From Sphingobium psychrophilum (GTDB lineage Bacteria; Pseudomonadota; Alphaproteobacteria; Sphingomonadales; Sphingomonadaceae): DNA of 64,000 bases. The DNA is taken from the NCBI RefSeq assembly GCF_012927105.1, contig NZ_JABBFV010000010.1, forward strand, positions 62,001 through 126,000, read 5' to 3'. The position numbers were made by a program, and so were the translations under genes. Below the pieces are notes generated by a model. That model was not told the origin of the DNA and made no database searches. It saw only the letters and a program-made list of their open reading frames with translations. This document shows positions 1-9,052 of this stretch, piece by piece (the stretch's first letter is position 1; each line of letters opens with the position of its first letter).

Positions 1-1338
1 GCCAAGAAGGTGGCGGAGCAGACCATGCCCGCTCAACTGGCCGCCGCCATCACGCCCTATATGCAGAAAATGCCCTATCTGACCGCGGCGCAAAAGGCGG
101 CGGCGGTCCATTTCGGTCATTTCCCGGCGCAGATCGGCACCAGCATCGCCGCGATCATACCGACCCCGCCAGCGCCCGGCATCGCCATCGCCGCAGCGCC
201 GGTCGCCGTCGCCTCCGCCGCCCCGGCCAAGACCAAGCCGCTCAGCCGGTCCGAACAGCGCCGCCAGCAGCGCGAAGCCGCCCGCCTGGCCCGCGCCGAA
301 GGGCTTGCGGCATCCCGTCGTCCCGCCCAGCCACGACTCGCCCAAGCCCAGACGACACCGCCCGCACCGGTCCAGTCTGCGACGACCCAGCCTCAGCCGA
401 TGCAGTCCACACCGGTCCAATCCACGCCGAGCCCGCCACCCGCGCAGCAGCCGAGCGCACCGCCGCCGTCCCCGGTGGTGCAGCCTCTGCCCTCGTCCAC
501 CGCAGCCGCGCCGCCCCAGCAGACGCCGCCCGAACCGGCGCCTCTGCGTCAAGCGAGCGCATCGCCCGCCGCGCCCAACGCCGCCGTGCAGGGACCGCCT
601 GCACCGGGCTTCGATTCGATCGATCGCGCGCCGCCCGCCGCCACGCCCCCGTCCAATGCCGGGTCGCAGCTCAACGCGATCGCGCTGGCGCAGGCATCGG
701 CCCCGTCCGAACCTGCCCTATCAGGGCCGCCTGCCGCCGCGGCTGATGCCACGCCGCCCCCCGCGACGGTGGAAGCGCTCCCTGCCGTCCCGTCGCCCTC
801 CACGCCTCAGCCCGACCCGGAGGCCACACGCACGCTGGCGGACATCATCCGCGCGATCGATGTGCCCGAAGCCGAGCGCCAGTCGAGCGTTGCCGCCGTC
901 GACCTGAGCGAAATCGCTGCGATCCAGGCCACCCGCCGCACCGAGCGCCAGACCGCGGCCAAGGCCGCCGCCGACAAGGTGAAGAAGGACGCCCTGGCCA
1001 AGGCCAAGGTGGAAGCCGACGCCAAAGCGAAGAAGGAGGCCGAGGAAAAGAAACGCCTGGCCGACAATCCCTCGCGCAACTGGCTCCAGATCGGCGTGGG
1101 GCAGGGCAAATCTGCGCTGGGCTTCACCATGAAGGGCCTGCGCAAGAAATATACGATCCTGTCCCGGCAGGACGGATGGAGCGCGAGTTGGGGGCGGACC
1201 AACCGCCTGCTCGTAGGTCCCTTCGCCAGCTTCGCCCGCGCCAAGGAACTGGAGTCCAGCCTGAAAAAGGACGGCGCCGACGCCTTCGCCTGGAAAAGCG
1301 AAGCGGGGGAGACAGTGGAGAAGCTGGCGGCCGACTGA
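1..1338 (+). CDS. SPOR-domain cell-envelope protein (5' end outside window)
   Basis: The frame is open at the left edge, so only the C-terminal ~445 residues are present; the GTG at 10 is unlikely to be the true start. A short helical segment is followed by a long Pro/Ala/Gln-rich linker (about residues 50-280), a Lys/Ala/Glu-rich helix resembling TolA-type stalks (about 300-350) and a C-terminal SPOR-like domain with the aromatic and Gly-Pro-Phe pattern TNRLLVGPFASFARA. SPOR domains bind glycan strands lacking stem peptides at the septum, so a periplasmic, membrane-anchored or exported role in cell-wall metabolism is likely. The missing N-terminus may carry a catalytic domain (carboxypeptidase or transglycosylase); that cannot be judged here. 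It lies 54 bases before dgt, same strand. Confidence 0.7.
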   Translation, partial: AKKVAEQTMPAQLAAAITPYMQKMPYLTAAQKAAAVHFGHFPAQIGTSIAAIIPTPPAPGIAIAAAPVAVASAAPAKTKPLSRSEQRRQQREAARLARAEGLAASRRPAQPRLAQAQTTPPAPVQSATTQPQPMQSTPVQSTPSPPPAQQPSAPPPSPVVQPLPSSTAAAPPQQTPPEPAPLRQASASPAAPNAAVQGPPAPGFDSIDRAPPAATPPSNAGSQLNAIALAQASAPSEPALSGPPAAAADATPPPATVEALPAVPSPSTPQPDPEATRTLADIIRAIDVPEAERQSSVAAVDLSEIAAIQATRRTERQTAAKAAADKVKKDALAKAKVEADAKAKKEAEEKKRLADNPSRNWLQIGVGQGKSALGFTMKGLRKKYTILSRQDGWSASWGRTNRLLVGPFASFARAKELESSLKKDGADAFAWKSEAGETVEKLAAD

Positions 1339-1392
1339 CGTCAACCCGGTGGTCGTCGTCCGCGGTTTCAGCCGCCTTCCAAATGCTCTAAG

Positions 1393-2562
1393 ATGCGGCG
1401 CATGACGATCCTCGCCTCCTATGCCTGCCATCCTTCCGCCAGCCGTGGCCGCCTCCATCCCGAAGCGGGCGGCGAGATGCGCGGGCCGCGCGACGTCTTC
1501 CAGCGCGACCGGGATCGCATCATCCATTCGATCGCCTTCCGCCGGCTACGCCACAAGACGCAGGTGTTCGTATCCCCCGATGGCGATCATTTCCGGGTCC
1601 GCCTGACCCACAGCCTGGAAGTCGCGCAGATCGGCCGCACCACCGCGCGCACGCTGGGCCTGAACGAGGATCTGACCGAAGCGCTCTGCCTCGCCCATGA
1701 TATCGGCCATCCGCCCTTCGGCCATGCAGGCGAAGATGCGCTCGAACTGGCGCTCGAAGATCATGGCGGCTTTGACCACAACGCGCATACGCTGCGCACG
1801 CTGATGCTGCTGGAAAGCCCCTATCCGCGCTTTGCGGGCCTCAACCTCAGTTGGGAAATGCTGGAGGGGCTGGCCAAGCATAATGGCCCGATCGCCAAGC
1901 CCGGCTGGGCGATGCGCGAACTCGACGCGCTTTTCCCGCTGAACCTGACCAGCCACGCCTCGCTGGAGGCGCAACTGGCCGCGATCGCCGACGACATCGC
2001 CTATGACAATCATGATATCGACGATGGCCTGCGCGCCGGGCTGCTGACGCTGGAGCAGCTTATGGAGGTGCCCTTCGTCGCGACCTGCTGGAACCGGGTG
2101 CGCGCCCGCTATCCCGACGTGGCGGAAGAACGCCTGCTGCGCGAACTGGTGCGCGAACAGATCGGCGTGATGGCCAATGACCTGATCGAATCGACCCGCG
2201 CCAATATCGCTGCATCGGGCGTCGAAACGGTCGATGACGTCCGCGCGCTGGGGCGCACATTGGTCGCCTTCTCGCCCGAACTCGCCGCACAGGAACGCGA
2301 CCTTAAGCGCTTCATGTACGCCACCCTTTATCATCACCCCGAACAGCTCGCTGCCGCCGATCGGGCGCGGGTCATCGTCACCGACCTGTTCCGCGCCTAT
2401 CAGGCCGATCCCGCGTTGATGCCGCCGGAATGGCGCGATGATTGCGTGCGCGAAGAACCCACCCGCAGCCGCCACATCGCCGACTTCATCGCCGGCATGA
2501 CCGACCGCTACGCCGAAAAGCGCCACGCGGAAATCTATGGCGCGATGGCGCTGGCCGATTGA
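1393..2562 (+). CDS. dgt: deoxyguanosinetriphosphate triphosphohydrolase-like protein
   Basis: HD-superfamily dNTPase of the bacterial dGTPase-like family, which hydrolyses dNTPs to deoxynucleoside and tripolyphosphate. The HD signature is clear: [13 protein letters not shown] near residues 70-80 and [17 protein letters not shown] near 105-120, supplying the metal-binding His and Asp residues. The length (389 aa) suits the ~380-400 aa alphaproteobacterial form rather than the ~505 aa E. coli Dgt. Two start codons lie close together (ATG 1393 and ATG 1402); neither has a strong Shine-Dalgarno and homologues commonly begin near the second. The gene probably follows the SPOR gene in one transcript and ends before the glycine riboswitch. 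Confidence 0.9.
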   Translation: MRRMTILASYACHPSASRGRLHPEAGGEMRGPRDVFQRDRDRIIHSIAFRRLRHKTQVFVSPDGDHFRVRLTHSLEVAQIGRTTARTLGLNEDLTEALCLAHDIGHPPFGHAGEDALELALEDHGGFDHNAHTLRTLMLLESPYPRFAGLNLSWEMLEGLAKHNGPIAKPGWAMRELDALFPLNLTSHASLEAQLAAIADDIAYDNHDIDDGLRAGLLTLEQLMEVPFVATCWNRVRARYPDVAEERLLRELVREQIGVMANDLIESTRANIAASGVETVDDVRALGRTLVAFSPELAAQERDLKRFMYATLYHHPEQLAAADRARVIVTDLFRAYQADPALMPPEWRDDCVREEPTRSRHIADFIAGMTDRYAEKRHAEIYGAMALAD

Positions 2563-2624
2563 CGCGCCGGTGCGTTTGCCGCAATGCAGAGACGTCTCCG
2601 GCGGATTCGTCCGTCGGGCATGAT

Positions 2625-2816
2625 GCGGGAGAGCATGGGAAGTCTTGAAGGCCACCCCGTCACCGAAGGAGCAACCGCCCCGGAATCTCTCAGGTCAAAG
2701 GACCGCATCGCGCGCAAGGCACTCTGGAAAGCGGACGGCTCATCTCTGTCCCACCGAAGGGGTAAGCCATGGGACCGCAAGGTCGCTGGTCAAAGCTCTC
2801 AGGTTCCGTGACAGAG
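2625..2816 (+). promoter_or_regulatory. tandem glycine riboswitch (two aptamers) upstream of gcvT
   Basis: Two consecutive glycine-aptamer signatures are visible. Aptamer I (about 2625-2704) has GGGAGAG, CACCGAAGGAGCAA and AATCTCTCAGGTCAAAGGAC. Aptamer II (about 2719-2816) begins with ACTCTGGAAAG and has CCACCGAAGGGG and GCTCTCAGGTTCCGTGACAG. This is the classic two-aptamer arrangement joined by a short linker. It sits 78 bases upstream of gcvT, the usual target, and is expected to turn on the glycine cleavage operon when glycine is abundant. No clear intrinsic terminator is seen between aptamer II and the ATG, so control may act at translation initiation or through a weak hairpin in 2820-2893. 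The gap 2563-2893 holds nothing else recognisable. Confidence 0.93.
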
Positions 2817-2893
2817 GGGGTGGCAGATAGGACAGGTCCGACTCCGGGCCTTGTGCATCGGTCGCCATCAACCCCGCACGGAAAGGACGCTTC

Positions 2894-4045
2894 ATGTCCG
2901 GCAATGACGATATCGCCACCCTCGCAGAGGAACTGCCGCTCGAAGCCCTGCCGCTCGACGCCTGGCACCGTGCCCGTGGCGCGCGCATGGTCGGCTTCGC
3001 CGGCTATCATATGCCGATCCAATATGAAGGCATCATGGCCGAACATGCCTGGACCCGCGAACATGCCGGCCTGTTCGACGTCAGCCATATGGGCCAGCTC
3101 AGCTTTTCAGGCGACGGCGTTGATGACGCGCTGGAGCATCTGCTTCCCAGCGATATCAAGGGGCTAAAGCCCTTCCGCCAGCGCTACTCGATGCTGCTCG
3201 ATCAGGAAGGCGGCATCCTCGACGATCTGATGGTGTCGCGTCTAGGTGACGACGCCTTCGACGGCGCGGCCATTTACATGGTCGTCAACGGCGCGACCAA
3301 ATATGACGATATCGGCTGGATGATCGAACATCTGCCTGATGCGGTCGTGATGAATCATATGGCCGACCAGGCGCTGCTGGCGCTCCAAGGCCCGGAAGCG
3401 GGTGAGGCTCTGGCCACGCTCATCCCCGAAACCGCCGACCTGTTGTTCATGCAGTCCGGCCCCTTCACTTGGCGCGGTGTCCAGCTGTGGATCAGCCGAT
3501 CGGGCTATACCGGCGAAGACGGTTTCGAAATCAGCATCCCCGCCGACGATGTCACCCTGCTGGCCGATGCGCTGTGCGCATTGCCGCAGGTCAAGCCGAT
3601 CGGCCTGGGCGCGCGCGATTCGCTGCGGCTGGAGGCGGGATTACCGCTCTATGGCCATGACCTGTCTCCCGCGGTCAGCACCATCGCTGCGGACCTGGGC
3701 TTTGCGATCCAGAAGCGCCGGCGCGAGGAAGGGGGCTTCATCGGCCACGCCCGCGTGCTCAAGGAACTGGCCGACGGCCCCGGTGCCAAGCGTGTCGGCC
3801 TCAAGATCGAAGGGCGGCTGCCCGCCCGCGAAGGCGCGACCATCCATGTCGGCGCCGCGCAGGTCGGTGAAGTCACATCCGGTGGCTTCGCCCCCAGCGT
3901 CGGCGCGCCGATCGCCATGGGCTGGGTCAGCCTGCCGCACAGCGCGGTCGGCACCGCGCTCGAAATCGAGGTGCGCGGCAAGCGCATCGCCGCGGTGGTT
4001 GCGCCGATGCCGTTCGTTCCGCATCGTTACCGCCGTAAAGTTTAA
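2894..4045 (+). CDS. gcvT: glycine cleavage system T protein (aminomethyltransferase)
   Basis: T protein of the glycine cleavage system: it releases ammonia from the aminomethyl group carried on lipoyl-GcvH and passes the methylene to tetrahydrofolate. The family motifs HAWTREHAGLFDVSHMGQ (about residues 54-71), SGYTGEDGFEI and the GLGARDSLRLEAGLPLYGHD block are present. At 383 aa it is full length. The ATG at 2894 is preceded by GAAAGGA at 2881-2887. First gene of the riboswitch-controlled gcvT-gcvH-gcvPA-gcvPB operon; gcvH follows 24 bases later. Confidence 0.96.
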   Translation: MSGNDDIATLAEELPLEALPLDAWHRARGARMVGFAGYHMPIQYEGIMAEHAWTREHAGLFDVSHMGQLSFSGDGVDDALEHLLPSDIKGLKPFRQRYSMLLDQEGGILDDLMVSRLGDDAFDGAAIYMVVNGATKYDDIGWMIEHLPDAVVMNHMADQALLALQGPEAGEALATLIPETADLLFMQSGPFTWRGVQLWISRSGYTGEDGFEISIPADDVTLLADALCALPQVKPIGLGARDSLRLEAGLPLYGHDLSPAVSTIAADLGFAIQKRRREEGGFIGHARVLKELADGPGAKRVGLKIEGRLPAREGATIHVGAAQVGEVTSGGFAPSVGAPIAMGWVSLPHSAVGTALEIEVRGKRIAAVVAPMPFVPHRYRRKV

Positions 4046-4069
4046 TCCTTTTCCCAGGGGAGAAGCATA

Positions 4070-4441
4070 ATGAGCCGTTATTTCACCGAAGAACATGAAT
4101 GGATCGATGTCGAGGGCGAGATCGCCACGGTCGGCATCACCGATTACGCGCAGGAACAGTTGGGCGACATCGTGTTCGTGGAACTGCCTGTCGAAGGCGC
4201 GACCTTCGACAAGGGCGACGACGCCGCCGTCGTGGAATCGGTCAAGGCCGCGTCCGATGTATATGCCCCGATTTCGGGCGAAGTGGTCGAAGCCAACGCC
4301 GCGCTGGAAGACGAGCCGGCTCTGGTGAACAGCGATGCCGAGGAGGATGGCTGGTTCTTCAAGCTGCGCGTCACCGATGCCAGCGAGTTGGAAGGCCTGA
4401 TGAACGAAGCCGCCTATAAGAAGTTCGTGGCGGCGCTGTAA
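4070..4441 (+). CDS. gcvH: glycine cleavage system H protein (lipoyl carrier)
   Basis: Small acidic lipoyl carrier that shuttles the aminomethyl intermediate between the P, T and L proteins. The lipoylation site is Lys59 in the hallmark [17 protein letters not shown]. The family start [12 protein letters not shown] and the full length of 123 aa are conserved. A Shine-Dalgarno AGGGGAGAAG lies just ahead of the ATG. It is followed by a large GC-rich inverted-repeat element rather than directly by gcvPA. Confidence 0.97.
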   Translation: MSRYFTEEHEWIDVEGEIATVGITDYAQEQLGDIVFVELPVEGATFDKGDDAAVVESVKAASDVYAPISGEVVEANAALEDEPALVNSDAEEDGWFFKLRVTDASELEGLMNEAAYKKFVAAL

Positions 4442-4447
4442 AAAATA

Positions 4448-4572
4448 AGCCCCTCCCTTTCAAGGGAGGGGGAAGGGGTGGGTGGCGACCGTAGGGAGCC
4501 TCAACCCTATCCCAAAGAGCCGCCGCTGGCGCGGCGCACCCACCCCCGGCCCCTCCCTTGAAAGGGAGGGGA
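4448..4572. repeat. GC-rich compound inverted repeat between gcvH and gcvPA
   Basis: Two nearly identical small palindromes (CCCCTCCCTTTCAAGGGAGG near 4452-4471 and CCCCTCCCTTGAAAGGGAGG near 4551-4570) flank a middle section. The inner flanks AAGGGGTGGGTGG and CCACCC/CACCCACCCCCGG are also complementary, so the whole ~125 bases can fold as one long hairpin or as two small ones. The right-hand palindrome runs into the purine-rich stretch used as the gcvPA ribosome binding site. It looks like a dispersed REP-like element. Possible roles are mRNA stabilisation of gcvTH or attenuation before gcvPA. Confidence 0.75.
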
Positions 4573-4584
4573 GTGGAGACAGTT

Positions 4585-5943
4585 ATGCGCTACCTACCCC
4601 TTACCGACACCGACCGTCAGGACATGCTGTCCGTCATCGGCGCAGCATCGATCGATGACCTGTTTGTGGACGTGCCCGCCGAGGCCCGCTTGTCCGGCAC
4701 GATCGAAGGCCTGCCGGATCATGCCAGCGAACTGGCGGTCGAGCGCCATATGGCGGCGCTGGCGCGGCAAAATCTGTCGGCAGGGGAGGCACCCTTCTTC
4801 CTGGGAGCCGGGGCCTACAAGCATCATGTCCCGGCCAGCGTCGATCATCTGATCCAGCGTGGCGAGTTCCTGACCGCCTATACGCCCTATCAGCCTGAAA
4901 TCGCGCAGGGCACGCTCCAGGTTCTGTTCGAATTTCAGACACAGGTGGCGCGCCTGCTCGGCTGCGACGTCGCCAACGCCTCCATGTATGACGGCTCCAC
5001 CGCCTGCTGGGAAGCGATCGGCATGGCGCGGCGCATCACCAAGCGCGGCAAGGCACTGCTCTCGTCTGGCCTGCACCCCCATTATGTCTCGGTCGCCAGG
5101 ACCATGGCGAAATTCACCGGCGACGCGCTGATGCATGACGCGCCCACGCTGGATGCCGCGACCGATATCGACGCGCTGATCGCGGGCATCGACAAGGGCA
5201 CAAGCTGCGTCGTCGTCCAATATCCCGACATTCTCGGCCGCATCGCCGACCTGACACCGCTGGCCGAGGCCGCCCATGCCGCCGGTGCGCTGCTGGTCGC
5301 GGTGGTGACCGAACCGGTCGCGCTGGGCGCGATCCAGTCGCCAGGTGCCATGGGCGCGGACATCGTCGTGGGCGAAGGCCAGTCGATCGGCGTCGGCCTC
5401 CAATTCGGCGGGCCTTATCTGGGCCTCTTCGCGTGCAAGCAGAAATATGTCCGCCAGATGCCGGGCCGCCTCTGTGGCGAGACGGTGGATGCGGCGGGCA
5501 AGCGCGGCTTCGTGCTGACGCTCTCAACCCGTGAACAGCATATCCGGCGGGAGAAGGCGACGTCGAACATCTGCACCAATTCAGGGCTTTGTGCGCTGGC
5601 CTTCAGTATTCATATGACCTTGCTGGGTGAACGCGGCCTGCGCGAATTGGCGACCCTGAACCACGGCCTCGCCGTACAGGCGGCCGATCGTCTGGCCAAT
5701 GTGCCGGGCGTGACGCTGCTCAACGACAGCTTCTTCAACGAATTTACGCTGATCCTGACGAAGGATGCGCGCGACGTCGTCCGCAACCTGGCTGACCGTG
5801 GCGTGCTGGCCGGCGTCTCGCTCGGCCGCCTGTTCCCACAGGCACCGGACATCGGTAACGGCCTGGTCGTCGCGGTCACCGAAACCGTGACGGCGGAGGA
5901 TATCGAAGCCCTGGGCAACGCACTTGAGGAGGAACTGGCATGA
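4585..5943 (+). CDS. gcvPA: glycine dehydrogenase (decarboxylating) subunit 1
   Basis: N-terminal half of the split P protein, which forms the PLP-dependent decarboxylase with GcvPB. Family features include [18 protein letters not shown], the [13 protein letters not shown] segment and the late [15 protein letters not shown] block. The frame can be opened at TTG 4558 inside the upstream palindrome, but the start is placed at ATG 4585 ([10 protein letters not shown]), which matches family N-termini and has GGAGTGGAG just upstream. That gives 452 aa, the normal size. Its stop overlaps the start of gcvPB by four bases (ATGA), implying translational coupling of the two subunits. Confidence 0.95.
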   Translation: MRYLPLTDTDRQDMLSVIGAASIDDLFVDVPAEARLSGTIEGLPDHASELAVERHMAALARQNLSAGEAPFFLGAGAYKHHVPASVDHLIQRGEFLTAYTPYQPEIAQGTLQVLFEFQTQVARLLGCDVANASMYDGSTACWEAIGMARRITKRGKALLSSGLHPHYVSVARTMAKFTGDALMHDAPTLDAATDIDALIAGIDKGTSCVVVQYPDILGRIADLTPLAEAAHAAGALLVAVVTEPVALGAIQSPGAMGADIVVGEGQSIGVGLQFGGPYLGLFACKQKYVRQMPGRLCGETVDAAGKRGFVLTLSTREQHIRREKATSNICTNSGLCALAFSIHMTLLGERGLRELATLNHGLAVQAADRLANVPGVTLLNDSFFNEFTLILTKDARDVVRNLADRGVLAGVSLGRLFPQAPDIGNGLVVAVTETVTAEDIEALGNALEEELA

Positions 5944-7511
5944 CCATGCTCAAGGAAGGCCGCCCCACCGCGCCCACCCCCGTCAAGGACGCCCATATGT
6001 CCCCCGCTACCGCCACCGGCAATCGCGCGCTGATGCTGGAGGAAGCCCTGATCTTCGAGATCGGATCGACCGACACCACCGGCGTCGATTTCGCGCCAGC
6101 GCCCAACGTCGCAAGCCGCCTCGGCACGCTCGCCCGCACTGACAGCATCGGGCTGCCCGGCCTGTCGGAACAGGAAACGGTGCGCCACTATACGCGCCTG
6201 TCGCGCCAGAACTACGCCATCGACCTGGGCCTCTTTCCGCTCGGCAGTTGCACGATGAAGCACAATCCGCGCCTCAACGAAAAGGTCGCGCGGATGCCCG
6301 GTTTCGCCGACCTCCATCCGCTCAGCCCCCAGTCGACGGTGCAGGGCGCGCTCGCCGTCATCCATGAGCTGGCCCAGTGGCTGGTGACGCTGACCGGGAT
6401 GCATTCGGTCGCGATGAGTCCCAAGGCGGGGGCCCATGGCGAACTCTGCGGTCTGCTCGCCATCCGCGCCGCGCTCGAAGCGCGCGGAGACGCCCGCAGC
6501 GTCGTCCTGGTTCCCGAAAGCGCCCACGGCACTAACCCCGCCACCGCCGCTTTCTGCGGTTACCAGGTGGAGGATATCCCGGCTACCCCTGAAGGCCGTG
6601 TGGACCTCGAAGCGCTCAAGGCCCGCCTCGGCCCGGACGTGGCGGCGGTGATGATCACCAATCCCAACACCTGCGGCCTGTTCGAGCGCGACATGAAGAC
6701 CATCTCCGACGCGGTCCATGCCGCCGGAGCTTTCGTTTATTGCGACGGCGCGAACTTCAATGCCATCGTCGGCCGGGTCCGCCCCGGTGACCTCGGCGTC
6801 GACGCGATGCACATCAACCTGCACAAGACCTTTTCCACCCCCCATGGCGGCGGCGGCCCCGGTTCCGGCCCGGTCGTCCTGTCGGAGGCGCTGGCGCCTT
6901 TCGCGCCTTTGCCCTTCGTGGAGAAGCAGGGTGACCAGTTCGTGCTGATCGAAGAGGAAACGGCGCAAGATCATCATGGCGAGACCTTCGGCCGCATGGT
7001 CGCCTTCCACGGCCAGATGGGCATGTTCACCCGCGCGCTCGCCTATATCCTGTCCCACGGCGCGGACGGCCTGCGCCAGGTGGCGGAGGATGCCGTTCTC
7101 AACGCCAACTACATCCTGCGCAGCCTGGACGATGTGCTGGACGCGCCATTCGGCACCAGCGGCCCGTGCATGCATGAGGCGCTATTCAGCGACAAGGGGC
7201 TAGCCGACGGCTTCACCACGCTCGACATCGCCAAAGGGCTGATCGATGAGGGCTTCCACCCGATGACCATGTATTTCCCGCTGGTCGTCCATGGCGCGAT
7301 GCTGATCGAACCGACCGAGACGGAAAGCAAGGCGGCGCTGGACCAGTTCATCCTGGCGCTGCGCAGCCTGGCGGAACGAGCCAAGGCCGGGGACGAAGCG
7401 CTCAAGGGCGCACCTTACCACGCCCCGCGCCGCCGCCTCGACGAAACGCTCGCCGCGCGCAAGCCCGTCCTGACCTGGACCGAACCCGCGCTCGCGCAGG
7501 CCGCCGAATGA
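5940..7511 (+). CDS. gcvPB: glycine dehydrogenase (decarboxylating) subunit 2
   Basis: C-terminal half of the split P protein, carrying the PLP cofactor. The Schiff-base lysine is Lys296 in [20 protein letters not shown], followed by the Gly-rich loop typical of P protein. The segment [15 protein letters not shown] near residues 100-115 is also diagnostic. 523 aa, full length. It begins inside the gcvPA stop (ATGA at 5940) and its own stop overlaps the next gene's ATG at 7508, so the downstream methyltransferase is translated as part of the same operon. Confidence 0.96.
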   Translation: MTMLKEGRPTAPTPVKDAHMSPATATGNRALMLEEALIFEIGSTDTTGVDFAPAPNVASRLGTLARTDSIGLPGLSEQETVRHYTRLSRQNYAIDLGLFPLGSCTMKHNPRLNEKVARMPGFADLHPLSPQSTVQGALAVIHELAQWLVTLTGMHSVAMSPKAGAHGELCGLLAIRAALEARGDARSVVLVPESAHGTNPATAAFCGYQVEDIPATPEGRVDLEALKARLGPDVAAVMITNPNTCGLFERDMKTISDAVHAAGAFVYCDGANFNAIVGRVRPGDLGVDAMHINLHKTFSTPHGGGGPGSGPVVLSEALAPFAPLPFVEKQGDQFVLIEEETAQDHHGETFGRMVAFHGQMGMFTRALAYILSHGADGLRQVAEDAVLNANYILRSLDDVLDAPFGTSGPCMHEALFSDKGLADGFTTLDIAKGLIDEGFHPMTMYFPLVVHGAMLIEPTETESKAALDQFILALRSLAERAKAGDEALKGAPYHAPRRRLDETLAARKPVLTWTEPALAQAAE

Positions 7512-8167
7512 TGGATGGGTCGGAGCCGTGGGAACCCGGTTCCGGCCCCGCCGTCGCGGGCCAGAAGGATCTCAGGCGCTACGCCCCCGCGACGACACGC
7601 AACCGCGACGCCATCGTCGCGGTGCTGCGCGACGCATTTCCATCTTCCGGTCTGGTGCTGGAGGTGGCGAGCGGGAGCGGCGAACATGCTGTCCATTTCG
7701 CTGTCGCATTTCCCGCGCTGGACTGGCAACCGAGCGATCCCGATCCCGCCGCGCTGGCGTCGATCGCGGTATGGCGGGCCGAAGCGGACCTGCCCAACCT
7801 CCACCCGCCCATCCAGCTGGACGCTGCGGGCGACTGGCCGATCGCGCAGGCCGACGCCATCCTCTGCATCAACATGATCCATATCAGCCCATGGGATTCG
7901 ACATTGGGGCTGCTCAAGGGGGCAGGGCAGGCGCTGCCACCCGGCGGCCTGCTCTATCTCTACGGACCCTATATCCGCGATGGGGTGGATACCGCGCCTA
8001 GCAACCTCGCCTTCGATGCCTCCCTCAAGGCGCGCGATCCGCGTTGGGGCCTGCGCCGGCTGGAGGATGTGGTCGCGGCAGCGGATGCGCAGGGCTTGGC
8101 GTTGGACCAATTGATCGACATGCCCGCCAACAATCTCTCGCTGTTTTTCAGACGCCGCACATATTAG
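7508..8167 (+). CDS. DUF938-family SAM-dependent methyltransferase
   Basis: 219 aa protein with a Rossmann methyltransferase motif I (LEVASGSGEHAVHFA, about residues 50-64), an acidic residue after strand 2 (PSDPD) and the DUF938 (UPF0585) hallmark ILCINMIHISPWDSTLGLL. The family is widespread in proteobacteria but its substrate is, to my knowledge, not established. Its ATG overlaps the gcvPB stop (ATGATGG), so it is translationally coupled to the glycine cleavage operon. Coupling to one-carbon metabolism is suggestive (GCS feeds SAM synthesis) but only inference. Confidence 0.8.
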   Translation: MMDGSEPWEPGSGPAVAGQKDLRRYAPATTRNRDAIVAVLRDAFPSSGLVLEVASGSGEHAVHFAVAFPALDWQPSDPDPAALASIAVWRAEADLPNLHPPIQLDAAGDWPIAQADAILCINMIHISPWDSTLGLLKGAGQALPPGGLLYLYGPYIRDGVDTAPSNLAFDASLKARDPRWGLRRLEDVVAAADAQGLALDQLIDMPANNLSLFFRRRTY

Positions 8168-8173
8168 GGATGA

Positions 8174-9052
8174 ATGCCAAACAACCTCCTCCCCCTCGTC
8201 ACCGCTGAACTCAGCGCCCCGGCAGACCCCCGCGCCGCCGCGATGGCGGGTGCGCTTGCGGCCCAATATCCGCAGGCGGCCCGCGCCGTGCTGTTCTACG
8301 GCTCCTGCCTGCGTGAGAAGAATCTCGACGGGCTGATGCTGGATTTCTACCTGATCGTTTCGGACTATCCCGCCGCCTATGGCAAAAGCTGGCTGGCGCG
8401 CGCCAACCGCCTGATCCCGCCCAATGTCTTCCCGTTCGAACATCAGGGCCTGATCGCCAAATATGCGGTCCTGTCCGAAGCCGATTTCGCCCGGCTGAAC
8501 AGCATGGATGCGGACAATGTATCGGTCTGGGCGCGCTTCGCTCAACCCTCGCGCCTGCTCTGGGCCGCCGACGACCTCGCGCGCCAGCGTGCGATCGCCG
8601 CCGTGGCGCAGGCCGCACCGACCCTGCTTGCGCTGGCGCGGCCGATGGCGGCGGGGCAGGGTGATGCGCTTGCCTTGTGGCGGACCGGCTTCACCCTGAC
8701 CTATAATGCCGAACTGCGCGCCGAGAAGACGGGCCGCTCCCTCTCGATCGTCGATGCCGATCCTGATCGCTATCGCCGCGTCGGCGACGCGGCGCTGGCC
8801 GATGGTCTGCCGTCCTCGCCAGCCGATGCCCCCGCGCGCTGGCGCAGCCTTCAGCGCCGCGGCAAGCGCCTGTCGGTGATCCGTCTGGCCAAGGCCAGCT
8901 TCACCTATGCCGGCGGCATCGACTATCTGGCGTGGAAGATCAACCGCCATGCCGGCACGCAGATCGCGATCAAGCCCTGGCAGCGGCGCTGGCCGCTGCT
9001 GGGCGCGGTCACTCTGCTGCCGCGGCTGTTCCGGGGTGGCGCGATTCGTTAA
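8174..9052 (+). CDS. predicted Tam41-like nucleotidyltransferase (possible CDP-diacylglycerol synthase)
   Basis: 292 aa protein without a familiar bacterial name. Near residues 42-62 it has FYGSCLREKNL followed by MLDFYLIVSDY, i.e. a G-S then D-x-[FY] pattern of nucleotidyltransferase folds; the spacing and the hydrophobic LDF strand resemble mitochondrial Tam41/Mmp37 CDP-DAG synthases (established family; this assignment is inference). No signal peptide; the C-terminus is basic and moderately hydrophobic (TLLPRLFRGG), consistent with membrane contact. It starts 6 bases after the DUF938 gene with AGGGA upstream. Its 3' end overlaps the convergent kinase gene by 44 bases and lies on one unit of a 15-base tandem duplication. 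Confidence 0.5.
   Translation: MPNNLLPLVTAELSAPADPRAAAMAGALAAQYPQAARAVLFYGSCLREKNLDGLMLDFYLIVSDYPAAYGKSWLARANRLIPPNVFPFEHQGLIAKYAVLSEADFARLNSMDADNVSVWARFAQPSRLLWAADDLARQRAIAAVAQAAPTLLALARPMAAGQGDALALWRTGFTLTYNAELRAEKTGRSLSIVDADPDRYRRVGDAALADGLPSSPADAPARWRSLQRRGKRLSVIRLAKASFTYAGGIDYLAWKINRHAGTQIAIKPWQRRWPLLGAVTLLPRLFRGGAIR

Noticed and set aside
2584-3167. ORFs across the glycine riboswitch leader
   Set aside because: They overlap the conserved aptamer RNA and the gcvT start; no protein family signal.
4558-4584. TTG 4558 as the gcvPA start
   Set aside because: It lies inside the palindromic element, adds nine residues unlike the family and ignores the good site before ATG 4585.
5610-7175. 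521-residue open frame antisense to gcvPA/gcvPB
   Set aside because: High-GC shadow of real genes on the other strand; the sense frames encode clear P-protein subunits.
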